In this document: positions 15,050 to 23,169 of the stretch, piece by piece
How positions within the stretch are numbered: position 1 is the stretch's first letter
Layout of the letters: every line of letters begins with the position of its first letter
Assembly (NCBI GenBank): GCA_964543235.1
Contig: CAZIXE010000039.1
Coordinates: 1 to 33,741, forward strand
Source: JANMMJ01 sp964543235
Lineage (GTDB): Bacteria > Pseudomonadota > Alphaproteobacteria > Rhizobiales > Aestuariivirgaceae
Length of the DNA: 33,741 nt
Direction of reading: 5' to 3'
Notes under the pieces: generated by a model
What the model was told of the DNA's origin: nothing
The model's database searches: none
What the model saw: only the letters and a program-made list of their open reading frames with translations
Position numbers and translations under genes: made by a program

Positions 15050-16312
15050 ATGGCCGGCCCTGAATTCGTGACTTTCGGCTGCCGCCTCAACACCTATGAA
15101 TCCGAGGTGATGCGTGCCCATGCCGAGCAGGCGGGGCTGGACAATGCCATCGTGTTCAATACCTGCGCGGTGACTGCGGAAGCCACCCGCCAGGCCCGCC
15201 AGGCCATCCGCCGCGCCCGCCGCGAGCATCCGGGCGCGCGCATCATTGTCACCGGCTGCGCGGCGCAGACCGACCCCGCCATGTTTGCAGCCATGCCCGA
15301 GGTCGACCTGGTGCTCGGCAATGCCGAGAAGATGCGGGCCGACTCCTGGTCCCTGCGCGACTTCGGCCGGGGCGAAACGGAGCGTGTGCGCGTCAACGAC
15401 ATCATGTCGGTGCGCGAGACGGCGCTGCACATGATCGATGGGCTCGCCGACCGCACCCGCGCCTTCCTGCAGGTCCAGAACGGCTGCGATCATCGTTGCA
15501 CCTTCTGCATCATCCCCTTTGGCCGCGGCAATTCGCACTCCGTGCCGGCCGGCGAAGTGGTGGAACAGGTGCGCCGGCTGGCCGCCAACGGCTATTCCGA
15601 GATCGTCCTGTCGGGTGTCGACATTACCTCCTGGGGCGCCGATCTGCCGGGCAGCCCGCGGCTCGGCAATCTCGTCGGCCGCATCCTGAAACTCGTGCCC
15701 GATCTCAAGCGCTTGCGGCTCTCCTCGCTCGATTCGATCGAGACCGATCCGGAACTCCTGGAATTGCTGGCCGGTGAACCGCGCGTGATGCCGCATGTCC
15801 ATCTCTCGCTCCAGTCCGGCGACGACATGATCCTCAAGCGCATGAAGCGCCGTCACGATCGCGATCATGCCATCGCCTTCTGCACCGGGCTGCGCCGGCG
15901 CCGGCCCGATATCGTGTTCGGCGCCGACATCATCGCCGGCTTTCCGACCGAGACCGAGGCGATGTTCGAAAACTCGCTGCGGATCGTCGACGACTGCGGC
16001 CTCACCTACCTGCACGTCTTTCCCTTTTCCGCACGCCGCGGCACACCGGCCGCCCGCATGCCGCAACTCGCCAAGCCGGTGATCACGGAACGCGCCCGGC
16101 TGCTGCGCGCCAAGGGCAGGCAGCGTTTCGAGGCCTTCCTCGCCCGCGAGATCGGCGCCACCCGGTCGGTGCTGGTTGAGACCGAACATGGTGGCCGCAC
16201 CGAGCATTTCGCGCCGGTGAGGTTCATGCAGTCGGTCAGGCCCGGCGCCATCATTGCGGCCCGGGTCACCGGCCGCGGCCATGATCACCTCGAAGCGAGG
16301 CTGGCGGCATGA
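15050..16312 (+). CDS. mtaB: tRNA t6A37 methylthiotransferase MtaB
   Basis: Radical SAM methylthiotransferase that turns t6A37 into ms2t6A37 in tRNAs reading ANN codons. The 420-residue protein has the three N-terminal cluster cysteines (FGCRLNTYESEV, NTCAVT, TGCAAQ), the radical SAM motif CDHRCTFC starting near residue 145, and the TIM-barrel and TRAM-like end with VLVETEHGGRTEHFAPVR. The GCRLNTYES form is typical of MtaB rather than MiaB. ATG 15050 is chosen; a GTG at 15044 overlapping the dapF stop would add two residues. Its stop overlaps the ftsY start (ATGA). Confidence 0.95.
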   Translation: MAGPEFVTFGCRLNTYESEVMRAHAEQAGLDNAIVFNTCAVTAEATRQARQAIRRARREHPGARIIVTGCAAQTDPAMFAAMPEVDLVLGNAEKMRADSWSLRDFGRGETERVRVNDIMSVRETALHMIDGLADRTRAFLQVQNGCDHRCTFCIIPFGRGNSHSVPAGEVVEQVRRLAANGYSEIVLSGVDITSWGADLPGSPRLGNLVGRILKLVPDLKRLRLSSLDSIETDPELLELLAGEPRVMPHVHLSLQSGDDMILKRMKRRHDRDHAIAFCTGLRRRRPDIVFGADIIAGFPTETEAMFENSLRIVDDCGLTYLHVFPFSARRGTPAARMPQLAKPVITERARLLRAKGRQRFEAFLAREIGATRSVLVETEHGGRTEHFAPVRFMQSVRPGAIIAARVTGRGHDHLEARLAA

Positions 16313-17889
16313 GCGGTTTCTTCAAGAAACTGTTCAACCGTGTCCTCGGCAAGAAGGAGGAGCCGGCCCCGGCTCCCGAGCCTGAGGCCCTGCCGCCACC
16401 GGCACCGGAGCCGGAACCGGCGCCGGTAGCGGTTCCCGAAGCTGAACCGGAGCCGGCAGTCGAAATCGCCGAGGCACCCCCGCCCGCGCGGCCGGAACCG
16501 AAGCAGCCGGCACCCAGGAAGCCGGAGGCCCGCAAGCCGGAGCCGGAACGACCGGAACCGAAGAAGCCCGCGCCCGGGGGTCCGAAACCCAAGGCCAGGG
16601 CGGAACCCTGGAAAGTCGCTGCGAAGAAGCCGGAGCCGAAGCCGCCTGAACCCAGGAAGCCCGCGGCCAGAAAGCCAACGCCCGGCAAGGTCGAAGCAAC
16701 AAAACCGGCCGCGCGGAAACCAGTACCGAAGCCCGAGCGCCGTGCAACCGTCGCGCCCGCGATACCGCCATCGCCTGAACCTGAACAGGTCCTGCCCGCA
16801 CCACCTGCGCCCGCACCGGAACCTGCACCCGTGGTCTCGCCACGCGCGCCGGAACCGGCTCCGCCACCGCCGGAACCACCGCTGCCGGAACAACCACCGC
16901 CACCCACCGAAGCGGCCGCGCCGGCCGCCCTCGAGCCTGTCCCCGCGCCGGCTCCTGAGCCCGCGCAGCGCCGCGGCTGGTTTTCGCGCCTCAAGGAAGG
17001 CCTGTCGAAGTCGTCGAAGTCGATCACCTCTTCGATCACCTCGATCTTCACCAAGCGCAAGCTCGATGCCGCCACGCTGGGGGAACTCGAGGACGTGCTC
17101 ATTCAGGCCGATCTCGGCCTGCCCATGACCGAGCGCATCATCGCCGCAGTATCGGCTGGGCGCTACGACAAGGAGATCGACCCGCAGGAAGTGCGCGAAA
17201 TCCTCGCCACGGAAGTCGCCAAGGTTCTCAAACCGGTTGAAATCCCCTTCAACTTCGGCGATGAAAAGCCCTTCGTCATTCTCGTTGTCGGCGTCAACGG
17301 CTCGGGCAAGACCACCACCATCGGCAAGCTCGGCGCCATCGCCGCGCGCGAGGATTTCAAGGTCATGTTCGCCGCCTGCGACACGTTCCGGGCTGCGGCG
17401 ATCGAGCAATTGGGCATCTGGGGCCAGCGAATCGGCGCCCGCACCATTTCGCGGCCGACTGGAGCCGATGCCTCCGGCCTCGCCTTCGATGCTCTCAAGG
17501 CCGCCCGCGAGGATGGCACCGACATCCTCTTTATCGACACCGCCGGCCGCCTTCAGAACAAGGCCCATCTGATGGACGAACTCGACAAGATCGTCCGTGT
17601 CCTGAAGAAGCAGGACCCGACCGCTCCCCACGCCGTCCTGCTTGTCCTGGACGCGACAACCGGCCAGAATGCCATGGCGCAGGCCGAAGTCTTCACGCGG
17701 GTGGCAGGGGTGACCGGACTCATCATGACCAAGCTCGACGGAACCGCGCGCGGCGGCATTCTCGTGGCCATCGCCGAGAAGTTCGGGCTGCCCATCCACG
17801 CAATTGGCGTCGGCGAGCAGATCGACGACCTTCAGGTCTTTGACGCCGAGGCCTTCTCACGCGCCATCGCCGGATTGGAGGAAGCATGA
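16309..17889 (+). CDS. ftsY: Signal recognition particle receptor FtsY with a long Pro-rich linker
   Basis: Membrane receptor for SRP in co-translational insertion of inner-membrane proteins. The 526-residue protein has three parts. Residues 1-17 (MSGFFKKLFNRVLGKKE) look like an amphipathic, basic membrane-binding helix. Residues about 18-220 are a low-complexity Pro/Glu/Lys/Ala linker. Residues about 223-526 form the NG GTPase domain, with GVNGSGKTTTIGKLG (near 329), DTFRAAA, DTAGR (near 410), TKLDGTARGG (near 474) and GVGEQIDDL. The GTPase part is complete. The linker replaces the acidic A domain of other FtsY proteins. Overlaps with mtaB and yciB by ATGA suggest joint translation. Confidence 0.97.
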   Translation: MSGFFKKLFNRVLGKKEEPAPAPEPEALPPPAPEPEPAPVAVPEAEPEPAVEIAEAPPPARPEPKQPAPRKPEARKPEPERPEPKKPAPGGPKPKARAEPWKVAAKKPEPKPPEPRKPAARKPTPGKVEATKPAARKPVPKPERRATVAPAIPPSPEPEQVLPAPPAPAPEPAPVVSPRAPEPAPPPPEPPLPEQPPPPTEAAAPAALEPVPAPAPEPAQRRGWFSRLKEGLSKSSKSITSSITSIFTKRKLDAATLGELEDVLIQADLGLPMTERIIAAVSAGRYDKEIDPQEVREILATEVAKVLKPVEIPFNFGDEKPFVILVVGVNGSGKTTTIGKLGAIAAREDFKVMFAACDTFRAAAIEQLGIWGQRIGARTISRPTGADASGLAFDALKAAREDGTDILFIDTAGRLQNKAHLMDELDKIVRVLKKQDPTAPHAVLLVLDATTGQNAMAQAEVFTRVAGVTGLIMTKLDGTARGGILVAIAEKFGLPIHAIGVGEQIDDLQVFDAEAFSRAIAGLEEA

Positions 17890-18440
17890 GCCCCGGCCTC
17901 AAATTCCTCGTCGAGGCAGGACCCCTCTTGGCCTTCTTTGCCGCCAACTGGAAGGGTGGCATCTTCTGGGGCACCGGCGTGTTCATGGTGGCAACCGCCA
18001 TCGCCCTCGCCGTATCGTGGGCGAAAACCCGGAAACTGGCCATCGTGCCGCTGATCGGCGCCGGCTTCGTGGCGGTCTTCGGCGCGCTGACTCTCTGGCT
18101 CCAGGACGACACCTTCATCAAGATCAAGGTGACGCTGGTCAATGCCCTGTTTGGCACGGTGCTGCTTGGCGGCCTGGTGTTCGGCCAGACCTTCCTCAAG
18201 CTCATCATGGGCGAAGCGATCAAGATGACCGACGTCGCCTGGCGCACCCTCACCTGGCGCTGGGGCCTGTTTTTCTTTGCCATGGCCCTGCTCAACGAGG
18301 CCATATGGCGGACGCAGTCGACGGAGTTCTGGGTGAACTTCAAGGTCTTCGGACTGCTGCCCCTGACCCTGTTGTTCGCACTCTCCCAGGGACCCTTCAT
18401 GGCCAGGCACATGGCCGAAGATACTCCGGAAACCCCGTGA
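17886..18440 (+). CDS. yciB: Inner-membrane septation protein A family (YciB/IspZ)
   Basis: A 184-residue protein of the YciB/IspZ family with about five membrane segments, associated with cell envelope synthesis, intracellular septation and division. The family start KFLVEAGPLLAFFAAN is intact, as are the conserved IKVTLVNALFGTVLLGGL and KMTDVAWRTLTWRWGLFF. The charged C-terminal tail follows LSQGPFMARHM. It starts in the ftsY stop (ATGA). The ftsY-yciB pair is common in Hyphomicrobiales. Its molecular activity is not established in the family. Confidence 0.93.
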   Translation: MSPGLKFLVEAGPLLAFFAANWKGGIFWGTGVFMVATAIALAVSWAKTRKLAIVPLIGAGFVAVFGALTLWLQDDTFIKIKVTLVNALFGTVLLGGLVFGQTFLKLIMGEAIKMTDVAWRTLTWRWGLFFFAMALLNEAIWRTQSTEFWVNFKVFGLLPLTLLFALSQGPFMARHMAEDTPETP

Positions 18441-18467
18441 CAATCCGGCACTCGCCGTAAGACGTAT

Positions 18468-18496
18468 TTGCAGTGCAACATGAGCCGGGGTAAAAC
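18468..18496 (+). promoter_or_regulatory. Possible promoter of the sdh operon
   Basis: TTGCAG (18468-18473) and TAAAAC (18491-18496) are separated by 17 bases in the 81-base gap after yciB. Matches to the sigma-70 hexamers are 3/6 and 4/6. GGAG at 18510-18513 is a plausible ribosome binding site for sdhC at 18522. Weak evidence. Confidence 0.3.
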
Positions 18497-18521
18497 CGAT
18501 CCGGATAACGGAGCTGGGATC

Positions 18522-18920
18522 ATGGCTGACAACACGGCGCGCACACGCCCGCTGTCTCCGCACCTGCAGATCTATCGCCTGACGCTGACGATGATCATGT
18601 CGATCGTACATCGTGTCACCGGGGCGGTGCTTTATGCCGGAACCATTCTGCTGGTCTGGTGGCTCTCGGCCGCCTCGATCTCCGACCGCTATTTCGCGCT
18701 GGTGCAGGGCTTCTTCGGGCACTGGTTCGGCAGGCTGGTGCTTTTCGGCTTCACCTGGGCCCTGATTCACCATGCCCTGGGCGGCCTCCGCCACCTCGTG
18801 TGGGACACCGGCCGCGGCTTCGATCGTGGCACCATCGAAATTCTCGCCCGCGTCACGCTCGCCGGCTCCGTAATCCTCACCATTCTGGTCTGGATCGTCG
18901 GCTATGGGATGATGCCATGA
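18522..18920 (+). CDS. sdhC: Succinate dehydrogenase cytochrome b556 subunit
   Basis: Membrane anchor subunit of complex II, binding heme b and ubiquinone. The 132-residue protein begins with the SdhC signature RPLSPHLQIYRL, followed by SIVHRVTGAVLY in helix 1. The heme-ligand region HHALGGLRHLVWD lies in helix 2 and a final hydrophobic helix follows. ATG 18522 has GGAG about 8 bases upstream; an in-frame ATG at 18480 would overlap the proposed promoter and adds no family sequence. The stop overlaps sdhD (ATGA). First gene of sdhCDAB. Confidence 0.95.
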   Translation: MADNTARTRPLSPHLQIYRLTLTMIMSIVHRVTGAVLYAGTILLVWWLSAASISDRYFALVQGFFGHWFGRLVLFGFTWALIHHALGGLRHLVWDTGRGFDRGTIEILARVTLAGSVILTILVWIVGYGMMP

Positions 18921-19297
18921 CCATGCGCACGCCGCTCGCCAAAGTGCGTGGCCTCGGCGCCGCCGGGACGGGAACGGGCCACTGGTGGCTGCAGCGCCTG
19001 ACCGCTGCAGCCAATGTGCCCCTTGTCATCTTCCTGATCGCCTTTGTCGTGAGTCATCTCGGCGCCGACCGGGCCACCCTGCTTGCCAGCCTGCAGAACC
19101 CCCTGGCGGCGGTGCTCGTGATCCTTGCCCTGCTGTCGATCTTCATGCACATGCGTCTGGGCATGCAGGTCATCATTGAGGATTATGTGCATGGCCATGC
19201 CGCCAAGCTGGCGCTGCTGCTGCTCAACACCTTCTTCACGGTGGCCATGGCGGCAGCCGCCCTGTTTGCCGTACTCAAGATGGGCCTTGCATCCTGA
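18917..19297 (+). CDS. sdhD: Succinate dehydrogenase membrane anchor subunit
   Basis: Second membrane anchor of complex II, 126 residues with three hydrophobic helices. Family features are GTGHWWLQRLTAAANVPLVIF at the start, HLGADRATLL, and HMRLGMQVIIEDYVHG, which contributes to the heme and quinone site. The start ATG 18917 lies in the sdhC stop (ATGA), and the stop shares a base with the sdhA ATG (TGATG). A longer frame open upstream runs inside sdhC and is not used. Confidence 0.95.
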   Translation: MTMRTPLAKVRGLGAAGTGTGHWWLQRLTAAANVPLVIFLIAFVVSHLGADRATLLASLQNPLAAVLVILALLSIFMHMRLGMQVIIEDYVHGHAAKLALLLLNTFFTVAMAAAALFAVLKMGLAS

Positions 19298-21138
19298 TGG
19301 ACGCTCCACGTACGAAACCCGTGTCGCCGAAATCGGCGGCAATCACTGGCCGGGCCTATCCCATCACCGATCATTCCTTTGACGTTATCGTCATCGGCGC
19401 CGGCGGCTCCGGCCTCCGCGCCACGCTCGGCGCCTCGCAAGCGGGACTCCGCACCGCTTGCATCTCCAAGGTCTTTCCCACCCGCTCGCATACCGTGGCG
19501 GCCCAAGGCGGCATAGCTGCGTCGCTCGGCAACATGGGTGCCGACGACTGGCGTTGGCACATGTATGATACCGTCAAGGGTGCCGACTGGCTGGGCGACC
19601 AGGATGCCATCGAGTACCTCTGCCGCAATGCCCCGACCGCCGTCTATGAGCTTGAACATTTCGGCATGCCCTTCTCGCGTACCGAAGACGGCAAAATCTA
19701 TCAGCGCCCCTTTGGCGGCATGATGCAGAATTTCGGCGAGGGCCCGCCCGCCCAGCGCACCTGTGCCGCCGCCGACCGGACCGGCCATGCCATGCTGCAC
19801 ACGCTCTATGGCCAGAGCCTTCGCCATTCGGCGGAATTCTTCATCGAGTATTTTGCCCTCGACCTCATCATGGATAACGGTGCCTGCCGGGGGGTCATGG
19901 CGCTCTCCCTGGAGGACGGCTCCCTCCACCGTTTCCGCGCCCACAAGACCATCCTTGCCACCGGCGGTTACGGCCGCGCGTATTTTTCCTGCACCTCCGC
20001 CCACACCTGCACCGGCGACGGCAATGCCATGGTGCTGCGCGCCGGCCTTCCCCTGCAGGACATGGAATTCGTGCAGTTCCACCCCACCGGCATCTATGGC
20101 GCCGGCTGCCTGATTACCGAGGGCGCCAGGGGCGAGGGCGGCTATCTCACCAATTCCGAAGGCGAGCGCTTCATGGAGCGTTATGCCCCCTCGGCCAAGG
20201 ATCTCGCCTCGCGCGATGTGGTATCGCGCGCCTGCACCATCGAGATCCGCGAGGGCCGCGGCGTCGGCCCGCAGAAAGACCACATCCATCTGCATCTCGA
20301 GCACCTTGACCCGAAGGTGCTGCACGAACGTCTGCCCGGCATCTCCGAATCGGCGAGGATCTTCGCCGGCGTCGATGTCACCCGCGAGCCGATCCCCATC
20401 CTGCCCACCGTGCACTACAACATGGGGGGCATCCCGACCAATTATCACGGCGAGGTTCTGGCGGGCGACCGCAAGGATCCGGATAGAACCGTTCCCGGAC
20501 TGCTTGCCATCGGCGAAGCGGCCTGCGTATCGGTTCATGGCGCCAACCGCCTGGGCTCGAACTCGCTGATCGACCTGGTGGTCTTCGGCCGCGCTGCCGG
20601 TCTCAAATGCGCCGAGACTGTCGAGCCCAACTCAGCCCATGCCGAACTGCCCGCCGATGCCGGCGAGGCCGCCATTGCCCGCCTCGATCGCTTCCGCCAG
20701 GCGGCGGGCGACACGCCGACCGCCGAGCTGCGCCTGCGCATGCAGCGGGCCATGCAGTCCAACTGCGCCGTCTTCCGCAATGGCAAGATCCTCGCCGAGG
20801 GCAAGCGGCTGATCGCCGATGTCTGGCGCGCGACCGACGGGATCAGGGTGACCGACCGTTCCCTGATCTGGAACTCCGACCTGATTGAAACCCTCGAATA
20901 CGACAATCTGATCCTGCAGGCCGCCGTCACCGTCGAGGGGGCACTTGCCCGTGAGGAAAGCCGCGGCGCCCATGCCCGCGAGGATTTCCCCAAACGCGAT
21001 GACGAGAAGTGGATGAAGCACACCCTCGCCTGGGCCGATGACGCCAGGCGCAAGGTGACGCTCGGCTACCGCCCGGTGCATACCTATACGCTGTCCAACG
21101 ACATCGACTACATCGAGCCCAAGGCGAGGGTGTATTAG
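19297..21138 (+). CDS. sdhA: Succinate dehydrogenase flavoprotein subunit
   Basis: Catalytic FAD subunit of complex II; oxidises succinate to fumarate. The 613-residue protein has the dinucleotide fold VIVIGAGGSGLRATLGAS near the N terminus, the covalent FAD histidine H65 in RSHTVAAQGGIAAS, the active-site region HPTGIYGAGCLITEGARGEGG, PTVHYNMGGIPTN, and GANRLGSNSLIDLVVFGR. The C-terminal DEKWMKHTLAW and YRPVHTYTL end is complete. The usual next gene is sdhB, but here two small genes (DUF433 and DUF5615) intervene, beginning 21 bases after the stop. Confidence 0.98.
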   Translation: MDAPRTKPVSPKSAAITGRAYPITDHSFDVIVIGAGGSGLRATLGASQAGLRTACISKVFPTRSHTVAAQGGIAASLGNMGADDWRWHMYDTVKGADWLGDQDAIEYLCRNAPTAVYELEHFGMPFSRTEDGKIYQRPFGGMMQNFGEGPPAQRTCAAADRTGHAMLHTLYGQSLRHSAEFFIEYFALDLIMDNGACRGVMALSLEDGSLHRFRAHKTILATGGYGRAYFSCTSAHTCTGDGNAMVLRAGLPLQDMEFVQFHPTGIYGAGCLITEGARGEGGYLTNSEGERFMERYAPSAKDLASRDVVSRACTIEIREGRGVGPQKDHIHLHLEHLDPKVLHERLPGISESARIFAGVDVTREPIPILPTVHYNMGGIPTNYHGEVLAGDRKDPDRTVPGLLAIGEAACVSVHGANRLGSNSLIDLVVFGRAAGLKCAETVEPNSAHAELPADAGEAAIARLDRFRQAAGDTPTAELRLRMQRAMQSNCAVFRNGKILAEGKRLIADVWRATDGIRVTDRSLIWNSDLIETLEYDNLILQAAVTVEGALAREESRGAHAREDFPKRDDEKWMKHTLAWADDARRKVTLGYRPVHTYTLSNDIDYIEPKARVY

Positions 21139-21159
21139 TGAACGGATTTGGAGGACGAG

Positions 21160-21393
21160 ATGTCTGAGTTTCCTCGCATAACCCGCGATCCGAGAGTGAT
21201 GGGAGGAAAACCGTGCATTCGCGGCATGCGGGTGACGGTGGGCATGATCGCCGGGCAGGTCGGTTCGGGTGTCACCATTGAGGAGATGCTCAAGATGTAC
21301 CCCTACCTTGAACGTGAGGATATCCTTGAGGCGATTCGCTACGCTGGTGCCATCGCCTCGGACCGCGAAATCGATTTGACCGGCGCGAATTGA
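21160..21393 (+). CDS. DUF433 protein, putative antitoxin
   Basis: A 77-residue DUF433 protein. The family signature is clear: ITRDPRVMGGKPCIRGMRVTVGMI at residues about 6-29 (key residues G15, G16, P18, R21, G22, R24), then a short helix-turn-helix-like stretch SGVTIEEMLKMYPYLEREDILEAIRYA. DUF433 proteins commonly form the antitoxin half of toxin-antitoxin-like pairs with DUF5615 PIN-like proteins, as here. GGAGG five bases before ATG 21160 is one of the best ribosome binding sites in the window, so it may be translated strongly and independently. Its stop overlaps the TTG start of the partner. It is located inside the sdh operon. Confidence 0.9.
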   Translation: MSEFPRITRDPRVMGGKPCIRGMRVTVGMIAGQVGSGVTIEEMLKMYPYLEREDILEAIRYAGAIASDREIDLTGAN

Positions 21394-21770
21394 GAATCAT
21401 CGTCGACATGAACATGGCAGTGGAATGGATCGCTTACTTGCGCGAACGCGGTCATGAGGCGGCACATTGGAGCGGGATCGGCAGCTACGATGCAGACGAT
21501 ACGGAAATTATGGCTTACGGTGCGGAGCATGGCGCAGTTATCCTCTCGAATGACCTCGATTTCGGGCGTCTGCATGCGATGGCGGGAACGCGCAAACCCA
21601 GTGTCGTCCAGATTCGCGCTCCCGATTTGCGGCCGGCATCTATTGGCCACTACGTCGCGCGGGCGTTTACGCTGACAGCCGACAGCCTGGACAGGGGAGC
21701 GGTGGTTACAGTAATGCCGCCTCGCGTCCGGGTCACGACACTTCCTATTGGCATGACGGATTCATTCTGA
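21390..21770 (+). CDS. DUF5615 PIN-like protein, putative toxin
   Basis: A 126-residue DUF5615 (Mut7-C/PIN-like) protein, probably a small RNase. The family start IIVDMNMAVEWIAYLRERGHEAAHWS carries the first acid (D6), followed by DADDTEIMAYGAEHGAVILSNDLDFG with the further conserved acids. The beginning is best explained by a TTG start at 21390 that overlaps the DUF433 stop (TTGA). The next ATG (21408) would remove the first strand and D6. Lines 21361-21600 are about 56% G+C by hand count, lower than parts of sdhA (75-80%), suggesting acquisition. sdhB starts only 3 bases after the stop. RNase activity is inferred. Confidence 0.85.
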   Translation: MRIIVDMNMAVEWIAYLRERGHEAAHWSGIGSYDADDTEIMAYGAEHGAVILSNDLDFGRLHAMAGTRKPSVVQIRAPDLRPASIGHYVARAFTLTADSLDRGAVVTVMPPRVRVTTLPIGMTDSF

Positions 21771-21773
21771 CCC

Positions 21774-22550
21774 ATGGCCCAGTTCACACTCCCCAAGAAC
21801 TCGAAGATCCAGCCGGGCAGGACCTGGCCCCAGCCCAATGGCAGGAACCTGCGCGAGTTCAGGATCTATCGCTGGAATCCGGATGACGGAAAGAACCCGC
21901 AGGTCGACACCTATCAGGTCGACATGGACAGTTGCGGGCCCATGGTCCTGGACGCCCTCATCAAGATCAAGAACGAGCAGGACCCGACCCTGACCTTCCG
22001 CCGCTCCTGCCGCGAAGGCATCTGCGGCTCCTGCGCCATGAACATCGACGGTACCAACACCCTCGCCTGCACCAAGGCAATCGCCGACATGAAGGGGCCG
22101 GTGAAGGTCTATCCCCTGCCGCATATGCCGGTGGTCAAGGACCTGGTGCCGGACCTGACCCAGTTCTACGCCCAGCATCGCTCGATCGAGCCTTGGCTCA
22201 AGACCGAAACACCCGAGCCGCAGGCCGAATGGCGGCAGTCGCACGCCGATCGCGCCAGGCTCGACGGTCTCTACGAGTGCATCCTCTGTGCTTGCTGCTC
22301 GACCTCATGTCCGTCCTACTGGTGGAATGGCGACCGCTATCTCGGACCGGCGGCACTGCTCCAGGCCTACCGCTGGCTGATCGACTCGCGCGACGAGGCC
22401 ACCGGCGACCGCCTCGACAATCTCGAAGACCCCTTCCGGCTGTACCGCTGCCATACCATCATGAACTGCACCAAGGCCTGTCCCAAGGGACTGAACCCCG
22501 CCAAGGCGATTGCCGAAATCAAGAAGATGATGGTCGAGCGCCAGCTGTAA
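21774..22550 (+). CDS. sdhB: Succinate dehydrogenase iron-sulfur subunit
   Basis: Electron-transfer subunit of complex II carrying three clusters. The 258-residue protein has [2Fe-2S] ligands C79, C84, C87 and C99 (CREGICGSC...LAC), [4Fe-4S] ligands C169, C172, C175 with C179, and the [3Fe-4S] motif with C226, C232 and C236 (CHTIMNCTKACPKG). All ligands are present and the length is normal, so complex II looks intact despite the inserted pair. The ATG at 21774 follows the DUF5615 stop by 3 bases and has no strong ribosome binding site. Its translation may therefore depend on the upstream gene. Confidence 0.98.
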   Translation: MAQFTLPKNSKIQPGRTWPQPNGRNLREFRIYRWNPDDGKNPQVDTYQVDMDSCGPMVLDALIKIKNEQDPTLTFRRSCREGICGSCAMNIDGTNTLACTKAIADMKGPVKVYPLPHMPVVKDLVPDLTQFYAQHRSIEPWLKTETPEPQAEWRQSHADRARLDGLYECILCACCSTSCPSYWWNGDRYLGPAALLQAYRWLIDSRDEATGDRLDNLEDPFRLYRCHTIMNCTKACPKGLNPAKAIAEIKKMMVERQL

Positions 22551-22556
22551 ACCGGC

Positions 22557-23129
22557 CTACTCGACCGGGCAGGGCCAGCCGGCGGCGATCTCCTCAAGCC
22601 TGATGCTCCGCTGGCTGACGATTTCCGGCCGGTCCGCATCGCACCGGAAGCCTGGCGCCAGCCTGTCGGCCTTGCGCCGCGCCAAGGCATTGGCTTCCGG
22701 CATCGCCGGATCGACATAGGCGACGTGACAGGCCTCGGCGCCGTCATACTTGCTGACCACCAGCCAGTTGCTCCTGACTCCATCGGCATCCTGATACCAG
22801 CGCAGGATCGTGGCGAATGGCCGGCCACCGGAAAGCCGCCATTCGATGCGCGGGCCCGGTGAATTGAAGCGGTTGAACGTCTGCTGCGCGGCGCATTGAT
22901 GCTCCGCGTCGCCACCAAAGCTCACGGTGAAGCGCAGGTCGTCCTCGCTGACGCGGACAGGGTGACCGGCGAGACCGGGACAGTCCCATTCGGCCCAGTC
23001 GCCCTCGCCATCCGATTGGGCGATGAGCCTGCATTTGCCGATGTCGAGGTCGGTGTAGACGCTGGTGATCTCCGCCAGGGCCGGCGTCGCCGGCAGACTT
23101 AATAACAATGGAATTGCCAGCCGTCTCAT
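22557..23129 (-). CDS. Secreted hypothetical protein
   Basis: A 190-residue protein of no family I recognise. The N terminus (MRRLAIPLLLSLPATPALAE) is a good signal peptide with cleavage likely after ALA near residue 19, so it is probably periplasmic. The mature part contains IGKCRLIAQ, WAEWDCPGL, a repeated small-residue/aspartate pattern, and six cysteines that could form disulfides. Starting at 23129 gives the signal peptide; the frame extends further upstream but would bury it. It ends 6 bases from the sdhB stop (convergent) and is divergent from ppa across only 40 bases. Confidence 0.7.
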   Translation of the reverse strand: MRRLAIPLLLSLPATPALAEITSVYTDLDIGKCRLIAQSDGEGDWAEWDCPGLAGHPVRVSEDDLRFTVSFGGDAEHQCAAQQTFNRFNSPGPRIEWRLSGGRPFATILRWYQDADGVRSNWLVVSKYDGAEACHVAYVDPAMPEANALARRKADRLAPGFRCDADRPEIVSQRSIRLEEIAAGWPCPVE

Positions 23130-23169
23130 GGGACAACACTGGCACGCACGCCACGGAGAAGGAAGACCC

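Noticed and set aside
16285..17799. Minus-strand frames with long Gly/Ser/Arg repeats opposite ftsY
   Set aside because: Mirror of the Pro/Glu/Lys linker and GTPase region of ftsY; repeats simply reflect the CCGGAA-type DNA repeats.
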